From Brucella anthropi ATCC 49188 (GTDB lineage Bacteria; Pseudomonadota; Alphaproteobacteria; Rhizobiales; Rhizobiaceae): DNA of 64,000 nt. How positions within the stretch are numbered: the stretch's first letter is position 1; every line of letters starts with the position of its first letter. Shown piece by piece: positions 56,770 to 64,000 of this stretch. The DNA is taken from NCBI RefSeq assembly GCF_000017405.1, contig NC_009667.1, positions 2,714,001 to 2,778,000 on the forward strand, in the 5' to 3' direction. A model generated the notes under the pieces. That model worked only from the letters and a program-made list of their open reading frames with translations, was not told the DNA's origin and ran no database searches. The position numbers were made by a program, and so were the translations under genes.

Positions 56770-57405
56770 TCAAGGTTCGCGAATTTCGGCTCGTTCCAAT
56801 TTCAGGCCAAAGGGCAGCGGCTGGTCCAATTGGGCTTGTATCTTTCGATAGCCGGCATTGTCTGCAGTCTCGCCCTTGATCGAGATATTGAGATCGGACA
56901 TCTCGATCTCCCCTTTCGTCAGGTCAGAAACGAGTTGCAAAGCAAACTCCACCGAATCAACAAAGTTTGCGGGACTGCCTCGCCCTACAGCCATCTCGTC
57001 ATCGAGCGGAATGCCAGGAGCCGCGCTTTCGGCGATCGTCATGATACGGTCTCTAACATCGTTGTCCGGTACTGAACCAGACAGGACTATGCCGTCGGCA
57101 CTCTTCTTTATCTGTAGCTGGTAGGGTGAAACGAGCGGCAGAACACTCGTCAAGTCGGTGATCTCCCGAATCCCTCTTACCTTTTCAAGCGCATCCCGCG
57201 CAGCGGATTGCGTATCTGGATCGGGCGCTATGCCTTTCAGCGTGACGTCGCGACCATCGACGTCGAAACCGGTCCATATAAAAGGAGTGAGTGCTTCGCC
57301 AGTACGTGTTGCGATGTCCGTCTCGACCCGGTCTGCACCAAACCAGAGCGCAAGTGCTGTCAGCGCTGCGGTCCACGTTACACCGGGCCAAAACCATTTG
57401 AACAT
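56770..57405 (-). CDS. BON-domain envelope protein, short form
   Basis: The 211-residue product has an N-terminal hydrophobic anchor (WPGVTWTAALTALALWFGA), then BON-type repeats (DVDGRDVTLKGIAPDPDTQSAARDALEKVRGIREI; LQIKKSADGIVLSGSVPDNDVRDRIM). Rhizobiales homologues with this start that I know are usually much longer and end in an OmpA peptidoglycan-binding domain. Here the chain stops after AEIREP and no OmpA sequence follows within the next 100 bases. It is either a shorter variant or a truncated gene. Confidence 0.78.
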   Translation of the reverse strand: MFKWFWPGVTWTAALTALALWFGADRVETDIATRTGEALTPFIWTGFDVDGRDVTLKGIAPDPDTQSAARDALEKVRGIREITDLTSVLPLVSPYQLQIKKSADGIVLSGSVPDNDVRDRIMTIAESAAPGIPLDDEMAVGRGSPANFVDSVEFALQLVSDLTKGEIEMSDLNISIKGETADNAGYRKIQAQLDQPLPFGLKLERAEIREP

Positions 57406-57530
57406 ATCGTGGCATCTCCACGCTGGAAATCATCGGATGCAAAGCGGCGAACACGTCCCGCTTTCTATTCGTACAAAGACCGAGTTTCCCGCAAAGGCAA
57501 GATCACAAACGTAAAAATCCGCAAACAAAA

Positions 57531-57555
57531 AACCCGGCAGCGATGCTGCCGGGTT
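57531..57555 (-). terminator. Terminator of porin 1
   Basis: Perfect 11-base arms AACCCGGCAGC (57531-57541) and GCTGCCGGGTT (57545-57555) around GAT are followed on the minus strand by TTTTTTGTTTG. This is a strong rho-independent terminator. Confidence 0.95.
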
Positions 57556-57578
57556 CTTTTTGAACAATCCCAGAGGGA

Positions 57579-58697
57579 TTAGAACGAGCGCTGGAAGCGG
57601 ATCATGCCCTGGAAAGCATCTTCGCCGTCGAGGCTGATGTTTTCGTCATCCCACTTGGTGTAGGAAACTTCCGGGGTGATCGTGAAGCCAGGAACCAGTT
57701 CGTAAGCAACGTTTGCGGTTGCTGCGAAGGTCTTGGTGTCGTCGTAAGCGAGCTGCAGGTTGAAGGTAGCCTTTTCGGTTGCCTTGAATGCAGCGCCACC
57801 CCAGACAGCCCAGTCGCCGCCCCACGTGCCGTAGAACGAGTCGATTACGCGGTAGGAGTAACCAGCGCGGTCAACTGCATAGGTGTCGTCGTTGGACTTG
57901 TAGCCGCCCTGTACCCAAACCGAGAAACGGTCCGTGATGTTAACGTCGCCGCGAACCTTACCAGCCCACTCTTCGTTACGAGCGTCGTAAGCTGCAACAG
58001 CTGCGATAGAGCCCCAGCCACCAGCGTACTTCAGACCGCCAACGATGTGCGGCGTGTAGTCGTTCAGCGTTACGTCAACGTCGGAGTCGCCGTTGCCGCC
58101 TTCTTCGAGCGACAGGATAGCCGAGAAGCCGTTGCCGCCGGTGAAGGTGTAGCTGATGAGGTTGGTGCGGTAGCCGCCAGCGAGGATCACGTCGTCGTTG
58201 ATGACGTTGCCGAGGTAACCAGGGAAGGTTACGAAGGCCGATTCATCGAGACCAACGCGCAGGCCGCCGAGCTGGATGTAAGCATAACGCAGCGAGCTGT
58301 TTTCGCTCGAGCCGTATGCGTCTTCTTCGCCGTCGCCGCCGCCGTTCCAGTTGTAACGCAGTTCGGTGAAGGTCTTCAGAGTGCCGAGCTCGGTTTCCGA
58401 AGCGGTCGAGAAGCGGAGCGTTGCACGGGCGTTCTTGCCCCAGGTGTCACGGTCCAGATCGCCAGGCGTACGAGCGTAAACGCGATCGCCACCCTTTGCG
58501 TCGTAACGAACATAACCATGGATACGCAGGCAGGTTTCGGTGCCTGGGATGTAGAAGTAGCCAGCGCCGTAAGCATCGCAGACGCGGACATATTCAACGG
58601 CTTCTGGCTCTGGCGCGACGATTGCGTCGGCAGCCTGAGCGCCGGAAGCTGCAACCAGAGCTGCAGCGGAGCCAAGGAGAAGGCTCTTGATGTTCAT
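57579..58697 (-). CDS. omp2: Omp2-type outer-membrane porin 1
   Basis: This is a 372-residue trimeric porin of the Brucellaceae Omp2 family. The signal peptide ([20 protein letters not shown], cut near AQA), the N-terminal [20 protein letters not shown] with two cysteines nearby, the 16-stranded alternating pattern and terminal RFQRSF are visible. It is the longer of two inverted copies (the other has 355 residues); I do not assign it to omp2a or omp2b. Ribosome-binding site GGAGG. The first 175 bases of the gene and the 17 upstream are identical to the inverted copy at 59559-59751. Confidence 0.95.
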   Translation of the reverse strand: MNIKSLLLGSAAALVAASGAQAADAIVAPEPEAVEYVRVCDAYGAGYFYIPGTETCLRIHGYVRYDAKGGDRVYARTPGDLDRDTWGKNARATLRFSTASETELGTLKTFTELRYNWNGGGDGEEDAYGSSENSSLRYAYIQLGGLRVGLDESAFVTFPGYLGNVINDDVILAGGYRTNLISYTFTGGNGFSAILSLEEGGNGDSDVDVTLNDYTPHIVGGLKYAGGWGSIAAVAAYDARNEEWAGKVRGDVNITDRFSVWVQGGYKSNDDTYAVDRAGYSYRVIDSFYGTWGGDWAVWGGAAFKATEKATFNLQLAYDDTKTFAATANVAYELVPGFTITPEVSYTKWDDENISLDGEDAFQGMIRFQRSF

Positions 58698-58714
58698 TTC
58701 TGACCTCCAGTCAA
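58522..58714 (-). repeat. Inverted-repeat arm at the 5' end of porin 1
   Basis: This 193-base arm is identical, by base-by-base reading, to 59559-59751 in inverted orientation. It runs from TTGACTGGAGGTCAG upstream of the start codon to CTGCGTAT in the gene. Confidence 0.97.
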
Positions 58715-59281
58715 AGTTAAAAATGGGTCTGGGCATTCTGATTTGGCTGAAGGACAACCTGTCCCCATCCCCTTTTGAAAAAGTCGCCCCGAAGCGCTCC
58801 TTCTTCTGGATGTGAAGATACTCGCCCGTTCCTTCGTTTCAACATCGAATACACTCTCCCAACCTTTCTGGTGCTTCTATGAGGGAGGGTTGTTGCAGAA
58901 AAGACACGAAATTGCCCGTTTCAGGGTGGGCTATTTAGGGTTTATTAACATGAGTGAACGCGAATTAACGGGTCTTAACGCTTGAAAACACGCGATATTT
59001 GGCATCGTTGCGGTTTTCAGCCCGCGAATCCATGACTTCCCGTGCTCCGAGTGGAGAATATGTCAAAGCACCGTCGCGTATTGCCACATTAGCTGATTTG
59101 GGTGCGAATCTTTCTTTGTTATACAGCTCGAAATGAGGCTGCCGACGCCTGGTGAAAGCGGCCGATTCCACGCATATTCCTGATTGCGTATATATAAAGT
59201 GCGATAATTCGCAGGAAATTTTACCAGTTGGCGCGCAATTCGCTTGAAATGACAAAGCGTACCAGCTATCTCGCCCTTACC
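58698..59281. other. Region upstream of porin 1, to the tRNA
   Basis: No gene is visible in these 584 bases. It contains the porin 1 leader and promoter on the minus strand, for which I found no clear hexamers. Three TTAA words at 58945, 58965 and 58975 resemble half-sites of the cell-cycle regulator CtrA, but the last pair is spaced by 6 instead of 7 bases. Confidence 0.5.
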
Positions 59282-59372
59282 GGAGAGGTGGCCGAGTGGT
59301 CGAAGGCGCTCCCCTGCTAAGGGAGTAGACCTCATAAGGGTCTCGTGGGTTCGAATCCCATCCTCTCCGCCA
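59282..59372 (+). tRNA. tRNA-Ser (anticodon GCT)
   Basis: The acceptor arms GGAGAGG (59282) and CCTCTCC (59362) pair over 7 bases. The anticodon loop CT-GCT-AA gives GCT at 59316-59318, reading AGC and AGU. The long variable arm (about 15 bases) is typical of tRNA-Ser, the T arm reads GTGGGTTCGAATCCCA, and CCA is encoded. Confidence 0.97.
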
Positions 59373-59490
59373 GCTGCCTCAAGCAAATCTCTTCATAAAA
59401 ATCAGATCCAGATTGCCACGCGATGTGCGATTCCGTGCTTTTACGCCCCGTATTCGACGCATGTCGGATCACTTCCGATTTGCTGACTTT

Positions 59491-59519
59491 TTGAGTCCCG
59501 AATCTGCAAACTCTATAAC
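59491..59519 (+). promoter_or_regulatory. Putative sigma-70 promoter of porin 2
   Basis: TTGAGT at 59491-59496 is spaced 17 bases from TATAAC at 59514-59519. It lies inside the segment enclosed by the porin inverted repeats and 56 bases before the porin 2 start. Confidence 0.65.
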
Positions 59520-59558
59520 ACATTGAAAATACTTATTTATTTCGAAAGCCTCCGATTC

Positions 59559-59751
59559 TTGACTGGAGGTCAGAAATGAACATCAAGAGCCTTCTCCTTG
59601 GCTCCGCTGCAGCTCTGGTTGCAGCTTCCGGCGCTCAGGCTGCCGACGCAATCGTCGCGCCAGAGCCAGAAGCCGTTGAATATGTCCGCGTCTGCGATGC
59701 TTACGGCGCTGGCTACTTCTACATCCCAGGCACCGAAACCTGCCTGCGTAT
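59559..59751 (+). repeat. Inverted-repeat arm at the 5' end of porin 2
   Basis: This is identical to the arm at 58522-58714 in inverted orientation, beginning TTGACTGGAGGTCAG and ending at CTGCGTAT. The spacer of 844 bases contains the tRNA-Ser and both upstream regions. Confidence 0.97.
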
Positions 59752-60643
59752 TTCCGGTTACGTTCGTTACGACGTAAAGGGTGGCGATGATGCCTACTCC
59801 GGCGTTGAACTGGGTGGCTGGGTGAAGCGTGCACGTTTCGCACTGCGCACGCATACTGCGACTGAAACGGAACTGGGTACTCTTCGTACGTTTACCGAAA
59901 ACCGCTTTCAGTGGGATGCCGTTCCAGGCAATCTCGGTGACACCGGTTTTGAAGGCTATGGTGCTGATCGTCAGTCGACCACGCTGCAATTCGCTTACAT
60001 CGAACTGGGCGGCCTTCGCGTAGGTCTCGACGAATCGTCGTTCCATACGTTCACTGGCTATCTTGGCGATGTCATCAACGACGATGTTGTAGCTGCAGGT
60101 GCTTATCGTACTGGCAAGATTTCTTACACCTTCACTGGCGGCAACGGCTTCTCGGCAACTGTTGCTCTGGAAGAAGGCGGCGAAGGCTACGTTGTCAACG
60201 ATTATGTTCCGCACGTTGTTGGTGGCGTGAAGTATGCCGGTGGCTGGGGTGCGATCGCAGCTGTAGTTGCTTATGACTCCGTTATTGAAGAATGGGCGGC
60301 TAAAGTTCGCGGTGACGTAAACCTCACCGACCAGTTCTCTGTCTGGGTACAGGCTGGTTATTCCTCGGAAGAGTCTAACGATCAGATGTATGGTCAGTGG
60401 GGCGGTGACTGGGCCGTCTGGGGTGGCTTGAAGTACAAGGCCTCTGAAAAGGCTGTCATCAACGTGCAGGCTGCATACGAAGACTGGGGCAAGACCGCAG
60501 TTACCGCAAACGTTGCCTATCAGCTGGTTCCGGGCTTCACCATTACGCCTGAAGTCTCTTACACCCGCTGGGACGATGACCATCCTCTGCGTGTTACCAA
60601 GGATGCATTCCAGGGCATGCTTCGCTTCCAGCGCTCGTTCTAA
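59576..60643 (+). CDS. omp2: Omp2-type outer-membrane porin 2
   Basis: This 355-residue Omp2 porin has the same signal peptide and N-terminal part as porin 1 and a similar C-terminal part ([24 protein letters not shown]), while the middle differs. It is 17 residues shorter than porin 1, mainly in loops. Brucella omp2a and omp2b have the same inverted arrangement, and gene conversion between them is known. A GC-rich hairpin at 60665-60688 follows. Confidence 0.95.
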   Translation: MNIKSLLLGSAAALVAASGAQAADAIVAPEPEAVEYVRVCDAYGAGYFYIPGTETCLRISGYVRYDVKGGDDAYSGVELGGWVKRARFALRTHTATETELGTLRTFTENRFQWDAVPGNLGDTGFEGYGADRQSTTLQFAYIELGGLRVGLDESSFHTFTGYLGDVINDDVVAAGAYRTGKISYTFTGGNGFSATVALEEGGEGYVVNDYVPHVVGGVKYAGGWGAIAAVVAYDSVIEEWAAKVRGDVNLTDQFSVWVQAGYSSEESNDQMYGQWGGDWAVWGGLKYKASEKAVINVQAAYEDWGKTAVTANVAYQLVPGFTITPEVSYTRWDDDHPLRVTKDAFQGMLRFQRSF

Positions 60644-60664
60644 TAAGAACGACGTTGAAAAAAT

Positions 60665-60688
60665 GCGCCAACGGGAAACCGTTGGCGC
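60665..60688 (+). terminator. Hairpin after porin 2
   Basis: The arms GCGCCAACGG and CCGTTGGCGC are perfect around GAAA. No T run follows, unlike the porin 1 terminator, so read-through into the integrase region is possible. Confidence 0.6.
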
Positions 60689-60916
60689 TCATCCATTTGA
60701 AACACCGCTTACGATTAAGTGACACGATCCTTTCGAACAGGGAGTTTCGAAAAGGATCGATAAACGAGGGGAATTCGGGGACGACAGAAAGCTGGGGGCA
60801 AACATGGTCTTTTAGAAAGGTCCAATCATGTCTCCGCATAAAGTTAGCTCACTTATCTTGTGCTCCGGGAATTATTTCATTAGTTGTACGTCCTACAAGA
60901 AGAAGGGGGGCGTGCA

Positions 60917-61864
60917 ATGATCGTCGTTGGGGAAACGAAGATCGACACAGGCGACAAGTTTGCGCCGATAGTCGACTACAACTTAAAGTACACATCCAGC
61001 AAAAGTCCGAACCACCGGCTTGTCGAGCAATTTTCGGTGGCGGAACTGACGGGGAAATATGTCAACATCCTGTGGGATGATGGATCACACAAGTATAATG
61101 TGAAGTCGTTTCTCGGCGAGATTGATGAGATTTTGAAGGGCGAACGCTTTTCAGGTTTCGATCAGCAAATGCTTGATTCCGTCATCGGTTCGCTTCGTGA
61201 GCGTGGCAACAGCAATGCAACCATCAATCGAAAGATGGCTGCGCTGAGCAAGCTGCTGCGAAAGGCGCACAAGATGGGAGATATCTTTAATCTACCGGAA
61301 TTCGTCCGGCAGAAGGAGCGTGTGGGACGTATTCGATTCCTCGAATATGAGGAAGAAAAGCGCCTGTTCGCCGCGATCAAGTCGCGCTGTGAAGACAGTT
61401 ATCGGCTTTCCCTTTTTCTTGTCGACACGGGCTGCCGCCTTGGAGAAGCAATCGGTGTCACCTGGAACGATGTTCAAGATCAGCGGGTTACGTTCTGGCT
61501 CACCAAATCAAATCGCAGCCGCAATGTCCCACTCACCCGCCGTGCCCGCAAGGCTGCACATATCCCGCATGAGAAGCTCAAAGGCCCCTTCTCCATGCTC
61601 AATCAGGTCCGGTTCCGCCAGATCTGGAATGAAGCGAAGATGGAAGTCGGTCTTGGTACGGACGATCAGGTCGTTCCGCATATTTTACGTCATACCTGCG
61701 CATCCCGTCTCGTCCGGGGCGGGATCGATATCCGTCGTGTTCAGATGTGGCTGGGGCACCAGACACTCCAGATGACCATGCGTTACGCCCATTTGGCGAC
61801 ACATGATCTCGATTCATGCGTGAAAGTGCTCGAGGTCCACTCAAACGCATCTCGGAATGGGTAA
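60917..61864 (+). CDS. Tyrosine recombinase (phage-type integrase)
   Basis: The 315-residue product is a complete tyrosine recombinase. An N-terminal SAM-like core-binding domain (FSGFDQQMLDSVIGSLRERG, NATINRKMAALSKLLRKA) precedes the catalytic domain with R174 (CRLGEA), K197, H255-x2-R258 (HILRH), H281 and the nucleophile Y290 (MRYAHL). All are present, so it may be active. The ATG at 60917 follows AAGGGGGG. No other phage or island genes are nearby. Its target site is unknown; the tRNA-Ser lies 1.5 kb away on the same strand. Confidence 0.93.
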   Translation: MIVVGETKIDTGDKFAPIVDYNLKYTSSKSPNHRLVEQFSVAELTGKYVNILWDDGSHKYNVKSFLGEIDEILKGERFSGFDQQMLDSVIGSLRERGNSNATINRKMAALSKLLRKAHKMGDIFNLPEFVRQKERVGRIRFLEYEEEKRLFAAIKSRCEDSYRLSLFLVDTGCRLGEAIGVTWNDVQDQRVTFWLTKSNRSRNVPLTRRARKAAHIPHEKLKGPFSMLNQVRFRQIWNEAKMEVGLGTDDQVVPHILRHTCASRLVRGGIDIRRVQMWLGHQTLQMTMRYAHLATHDLDSCVKVLEVHSNASRNG

Positions 61865-62253
61865 ACCGGTTTCGGACAAGGTGCGATATGGTTGAATGCT
61901 TGGAACGTCGATCTGATTCAATCAGATCGACAGGCGTTTTTGATGGCTCCGGCACTGCGCGTTGTGCTTGTGGTTGTGAGACACCGACGGTGCGCACGCG
62001 CGCCTGAGGCGTGCAGATGTTCGGGTTCCGACCCGTTTCACTCTGCAGATCCTTATCGTTTAACTCGATCGGCGGGCAGCAAGCCTGATCGTTCGCTTGG
62101 ATTATTCAATCGACTAGAATCATTGTGATGGCACCAGTCACTACAAGTTGCTATGCCTTCCGAGCTGGACAGGCGTAGGTGGATAAGATTTTCTCCAGCT
62201 CTTCGACTGCCCTCCTCACACGTTGATGGACTGAGAATCGACTGGAAATCGCC
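61865..62253. other. Intergenic region after the integrase
   Basis: No gene is visible in these 389 bases. A perfect 23-base odd palindrome is at 61908-61930. I found no copy of the tRNA-Ser 3' end here, so no att site can be supported. Confidence 0.5.
61908..61930. other. Palindrome downstream of the integrase
   Basis: Perfect 11-base arms TCGATCTGATT and AATCAGATCGA surround a single C. It could be a terminator, an operator or a recombination site. There is no T run. Confidence 0.6.
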
Positions 62254-63384
62254 ATGGGATCGCCTCGCCTTACACCACTCGTCGCAAGCTTGCCTTCTAC
62301 TGTTCCTTTTACCGGCCCCGAAACGCTGGAGCTACAGCGCGGAAAGCCTTTCAAGGCACGGGTCGGCGCGAATGAAAGCAGTTTTGGTCCAGCGCCGTCT
62401 GTCCTTGATGCAATTCGGACCGAAACGAGCGAAATCTGGAAGTATGGCGATCCTGAAAACTATGAACTGCGCCATGCCATTGCCGCACATCACGGCGTAA
62501 AGCCGCAACACATAATGCCGGGAGCAGGTGTCGACGCCTTGCTCGGGCTGGTAGTCAGACAATATGTTCAGGAAGGTGACAGGGTCATCAACTCGCTGGG
62601 CGGCTACCCAACCTTCAACTACCACGTTGCGGGTTATGGCGGAAACCTGGTTACTGTTCCTTATATCAACGACAAATCGAACCTCGACGGCCTGCTCGAT
62701 GCGGCCCGCAAGCAAGATGCTGCAATTCTGTACCTCGCCAATCCGGACAATCCGATGGGAACCTGGCATATGGGTTCGGACATTCAATCCTTCATCGAGC
62801 GCGTTCCTGAAACCACCCTCCTCATTCTGGATGAAGCTTATTGCGAAACAGGGCCAGCGTCCGCCTTCCCGCCTTTTGAAACCGACCGACCCAACATTCT
62901 TCGGATGCGCACCTTCTCCAAGGCTTATGGTCTAGCGGGAATCCGATGTGGATATGTTGTCGGCAGCGCCGAAACCATCAAGTCTTTCGACAAGATTCGC
63001 GATCATTTCGCAGTGAATCGCCTTGCGCAGGCAGCAGCTATCGCCGCCCTCAAGGATCAAGCTTATCTGCGTGACGTAGTCGCGAAAATACAGGCAGGGC
63101 GCGATCGCATCGCTGCAATCGCTGAGGCAAACGGCCTTACAACCGTCCCATCTGCCACGAATTTTGTTGCCGTCGATTGCGGTAAGGATGGAGCATTCGC
63201 CACAGCAGTTCTCAACGAGCTAATCGCGCGTGACATCTTCGTGCGCAAACCCGGGGCACCGGTTCTCGACCGCTGTATTCGCGTGAGCGTCGGCATCGAT
63301 GAGCAGCTCGATCTCTTTGAAGCTGCCCTACCCGCCGCTTTGGAGGATGCGCGCAAACACGCAGATACTCGTGAAACTGCCTGA
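62254..63384 (+). CDS. PLP-dependent aminotransferase, HisC-like
   Basis: The 376-residue class I/II aminotransferase resembles histidinol-phosphate aminotransferases. The PLP-binding Lys is in FSKAYGLAGIRCGY, the preceding Asp and Tyr in LILDEAYCETG, and NPDNPMGTW is the substrate-side motif. A second or dedicated HisC, or a related enzyme for aromatic amino acids, is possible. It lies 15 bases before the DUF423 gene. The start at 62254 follows GGAAA. Confidence 0.92.
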   Translation: MGSPRLTPLVASLPSTVPFTGPETLELQRGKPFKARVGANESSFGPAPSVLDAIRTETSEIWKYGDPENYELRHAIAAHHGVKPQHIMPGAGVDALLGLVVRQYVQEGDRVINSLGGYPTFNYHVAGYGGNLVTVPYINDKSNLDGLLDAARKQDAAILYLANPDNPMGTWHMGSDIQSFIERVPETTLLILDEAYCETGPASAFPPFETDRPNILRMRTFSKAYGLAGIRCGYVVGSAETIKSFDKIRDHFAVNRLAQAAAIAALKDQAYLRDVVAKIQAGRDRIAAIAEANGLTTVPSATNFVAVDCGKDGAFATAVLNELIARDIFVRKPGAPVLDRCIRVSVGIDEQLDLFEAALPAALEDARKHADTRETA

Positions 63385-63399
63385 ACGGTGGAGCCATAG

Positions 63400-63774
63400 A
63401 TGCAGATTCGATCCGATAGCCAGTATCCCAACATTCTTTTCAGCACGCTTGCCGGACTGTGCGGTGCCCTTGCAATTGCCGCTTATGCGGGCGCCGCCCA
63501 TGGTGGAGAGAACCATCTGGGCAACATCGCTCCCCTGCTCCTCGGCCATGCGCCCGCATTTCTGGTCCTATCTCTCATTGTACCTTTCAGCCGTACCGCT
63601 TATCTGGGCGGCGCATTACTTGTGATCGGTCTCGCCTTATTCTGCGGCGACCTCTTCATGCGTGATATGATAGGCGACCGGCTCTTTCCAATGGCCGCGC
63701 CGACAGGTGGATCGTTGATGATACTTGGCTGGCTCGCAGTCGCGGTCGCGGGCTGGTTCTCACGAACCAAATAA
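63400..63774 (+). CDS. DUF423 membrane protein
   Basis: The 124-residue product of the DUF423 (YwdK) family has four likely membrane helices, starting with LFSTLAGLCGALAIAAYAGAA and ending with LMILGWLAVAVAGWF. The conserved small-residue pattern GLCGAL and the Gly-rich helix 3 fit the family. The function is unknown. It is probably co-transcribed with the aminotransferase gene; its stop codon lies in a terminator. Confidence 0.9.
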   Translation: MQIRSDSQYPNILFSTLAGLCGALAIAAYAGAAHGGENHLGNIAPLLLGHAPAFLVLSLIVPFSRTAYLGGALLVIGLALFCGDLFMRDMIGDRLFPMAAPTGGSLMILGWLAVAVAGWFSRTK

Positions 63775-63801
63775 GAAGGGGCCAATAGGCCCCTTCTTAT
63801 T
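63770..63801 (+). terminator. Terminator across the DUF423 stop
   Basis: Perfect 14-base arms AATAAGAAGGGGCC and GGCCCCTTCTTATT around AATA contain the TAA stop. It is T-rich on its right end and can serve as a strong terminator. Confidence 0.88.
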
Positions 63802-63808
63802 CGAATAG

Positions 63809-63825
63809 TCCTGATCAGATCAGGA
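63809..63825. other. Short palindrome at the end of the right-edge gene
   Basis: The arms TCCTGATC and GATCAGGA around one A overlap the stop codon of the right-edge minus-strand gene. It is probably a stabilising or weak termination structure. Confidence 0.4.
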
Positions 63826-64000
63826 ATTGCCTTTCAGGCGTGCATTGCAGAGGCTGTAGTAACCGCCACCTTTTTGAATCCACTTCAAACCACCCAATGC
63901 ATTGGCATCTTTCAGCCTATAATACTGCTCAAGGCAGGTGTGCATACGAGCCTTGCCAGCTGATTCGTTCGAAAACTTTGCAGAAACTGCCGTTGGAAAT
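63820..64000 (-). CDS. Hypothetical protein, cut by the right edge
   Basis: Only the last 59 codons are inside the window. They read ...SAGKARMHTCLEQYYRLKD and continue to a Gly-rich end (IQKGGGYYSLCNARLKGNS). Two Cys and a gapless reading suggest a real gene, probably an exported or small protein, but the family is not recognised. The start is outside the window. Confidence 0.6.
   Translation of the reverse strand, partial: FPTAVSAKFSNESAGKARMHTCLEQYYRLKDANALGGLKWIQKGGGYYSLCNARLKGNS

Noticed and set aside
59570..60583. 337-codon minus-strand ORF opposite porin 2, sharing its C-terminal part with an ORF opposite porin 1
   Set aside because: The sharing results from the 193-bp inverted repeat in the sense genes; the antisense frames have no other support.
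61865..62253. att site or tRNA fragment after the integrase
   Set aside because: I looked for the tRNA-Ser 3' end (TTCGAATCCCATCCTCTCC) and did not find it.
1..64000. CRISPR arrays, insertion sequences, rRNA operons and known riboswitches
   Set aside because: No regularly spaced repeats, transposase, rRNA or riboswitch consensus was recognised in the window by eye.

Overview
The window is a stretch of alphaproteobacterial chromosome from the Brucella/Ochrobactrum group (Brucellaceae). The evidence is an Omp25/Omp31-family surface protein at the left edge, an inverted pair of Omp2-type porins near 58-60 kb, Rhizobiales-only families (TIGR02301, FnrN with hemN, an Rsh-type ppGpp enzyme) and several copies of short palindromic intergenic repeats of the kind scattered through Brucella and Ochrobactrum genomes. 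Most of the window is ordinary vertically inherited core genome with dense coding, many 1-4 base start/stop overlaps, and no CRISPR array, prophage or transposase.

Layout. 0-10 kb: omp25; an SDR reductase overlapping uvrC; pgsA; moaD and moaE split by a repeat; a secreted META-domain protein; ndk; a DinB-fold protein; an ABC-F ATPase. 9.6-22.5 kb: two small membrane proteins with holC and pepA on the minus strand; then the envelope block lptF-lptG-lptD, a SurA-like chaperone, pdxA and rsmA; and a convergent M23-family protein that lacks one zinc-ligand histidine. 22.6-36.5 kb: rarD, cimA with a duplicated N-terminal leader ORF, a GFA-family protein, cysS, a 55-residue basic protein, a YedK/HMCES protein, a NUDIX hydrolase, several small hypothetical genes, a GlxA-type regulator coupled to a cysteine hydrolase, pyrC, and the plus-strand trio ygfZ-HD hydrolase-phosphatase. 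36.5-41.1 kb: the minus-strand series DUF2062-acpS-lepB-rnc-era-recO. 41.1-46.3 kb: an AraC regulator divergent from an Fsr-type MFS exporter, then hemN and fnrN, with a well-placed Fnr promoter in front of hemN. 46.4-53.1 kb: pyrE, rsh, rpoZ, a NYN protein, a family 5 uracil-DNA glycosylase, smpB and dapA. 53.5-57.4 kb: a soluble lytic transglycosylase and a small envelope cluster (HhH protein, 48-residue membrane protein, short BON protein). 57.5-64 kb: two oppositely oriented porins around a tRNA-Ser(GCU), a complete tyrosine recombinase, a HisC-like aminotransferase, a DUF423 membrane protein, and a gene cut by the right edge.

The most interesting signals are these. (1) A 193-bp perfect inverted repeat covers the ribosome-binding sites and 5' ends of the two porins and encloses 844 bp holding both promoter regions, so recombination between its arms would exchange the two promoters. 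(2) A 49-codon ORF precedes cimA. Its first 19 residues equal CimA residues 1-19 despite five silent base differences, and its stop overlaps the cimA start. (3) A mobile-type intergenic repeat has been read into the 3' end of acpS, adding a tail. (4) The M23 protein has HxY where zinc-dependent members have HxH. None of these is proven to be a new system; each is stated with what would refute it.
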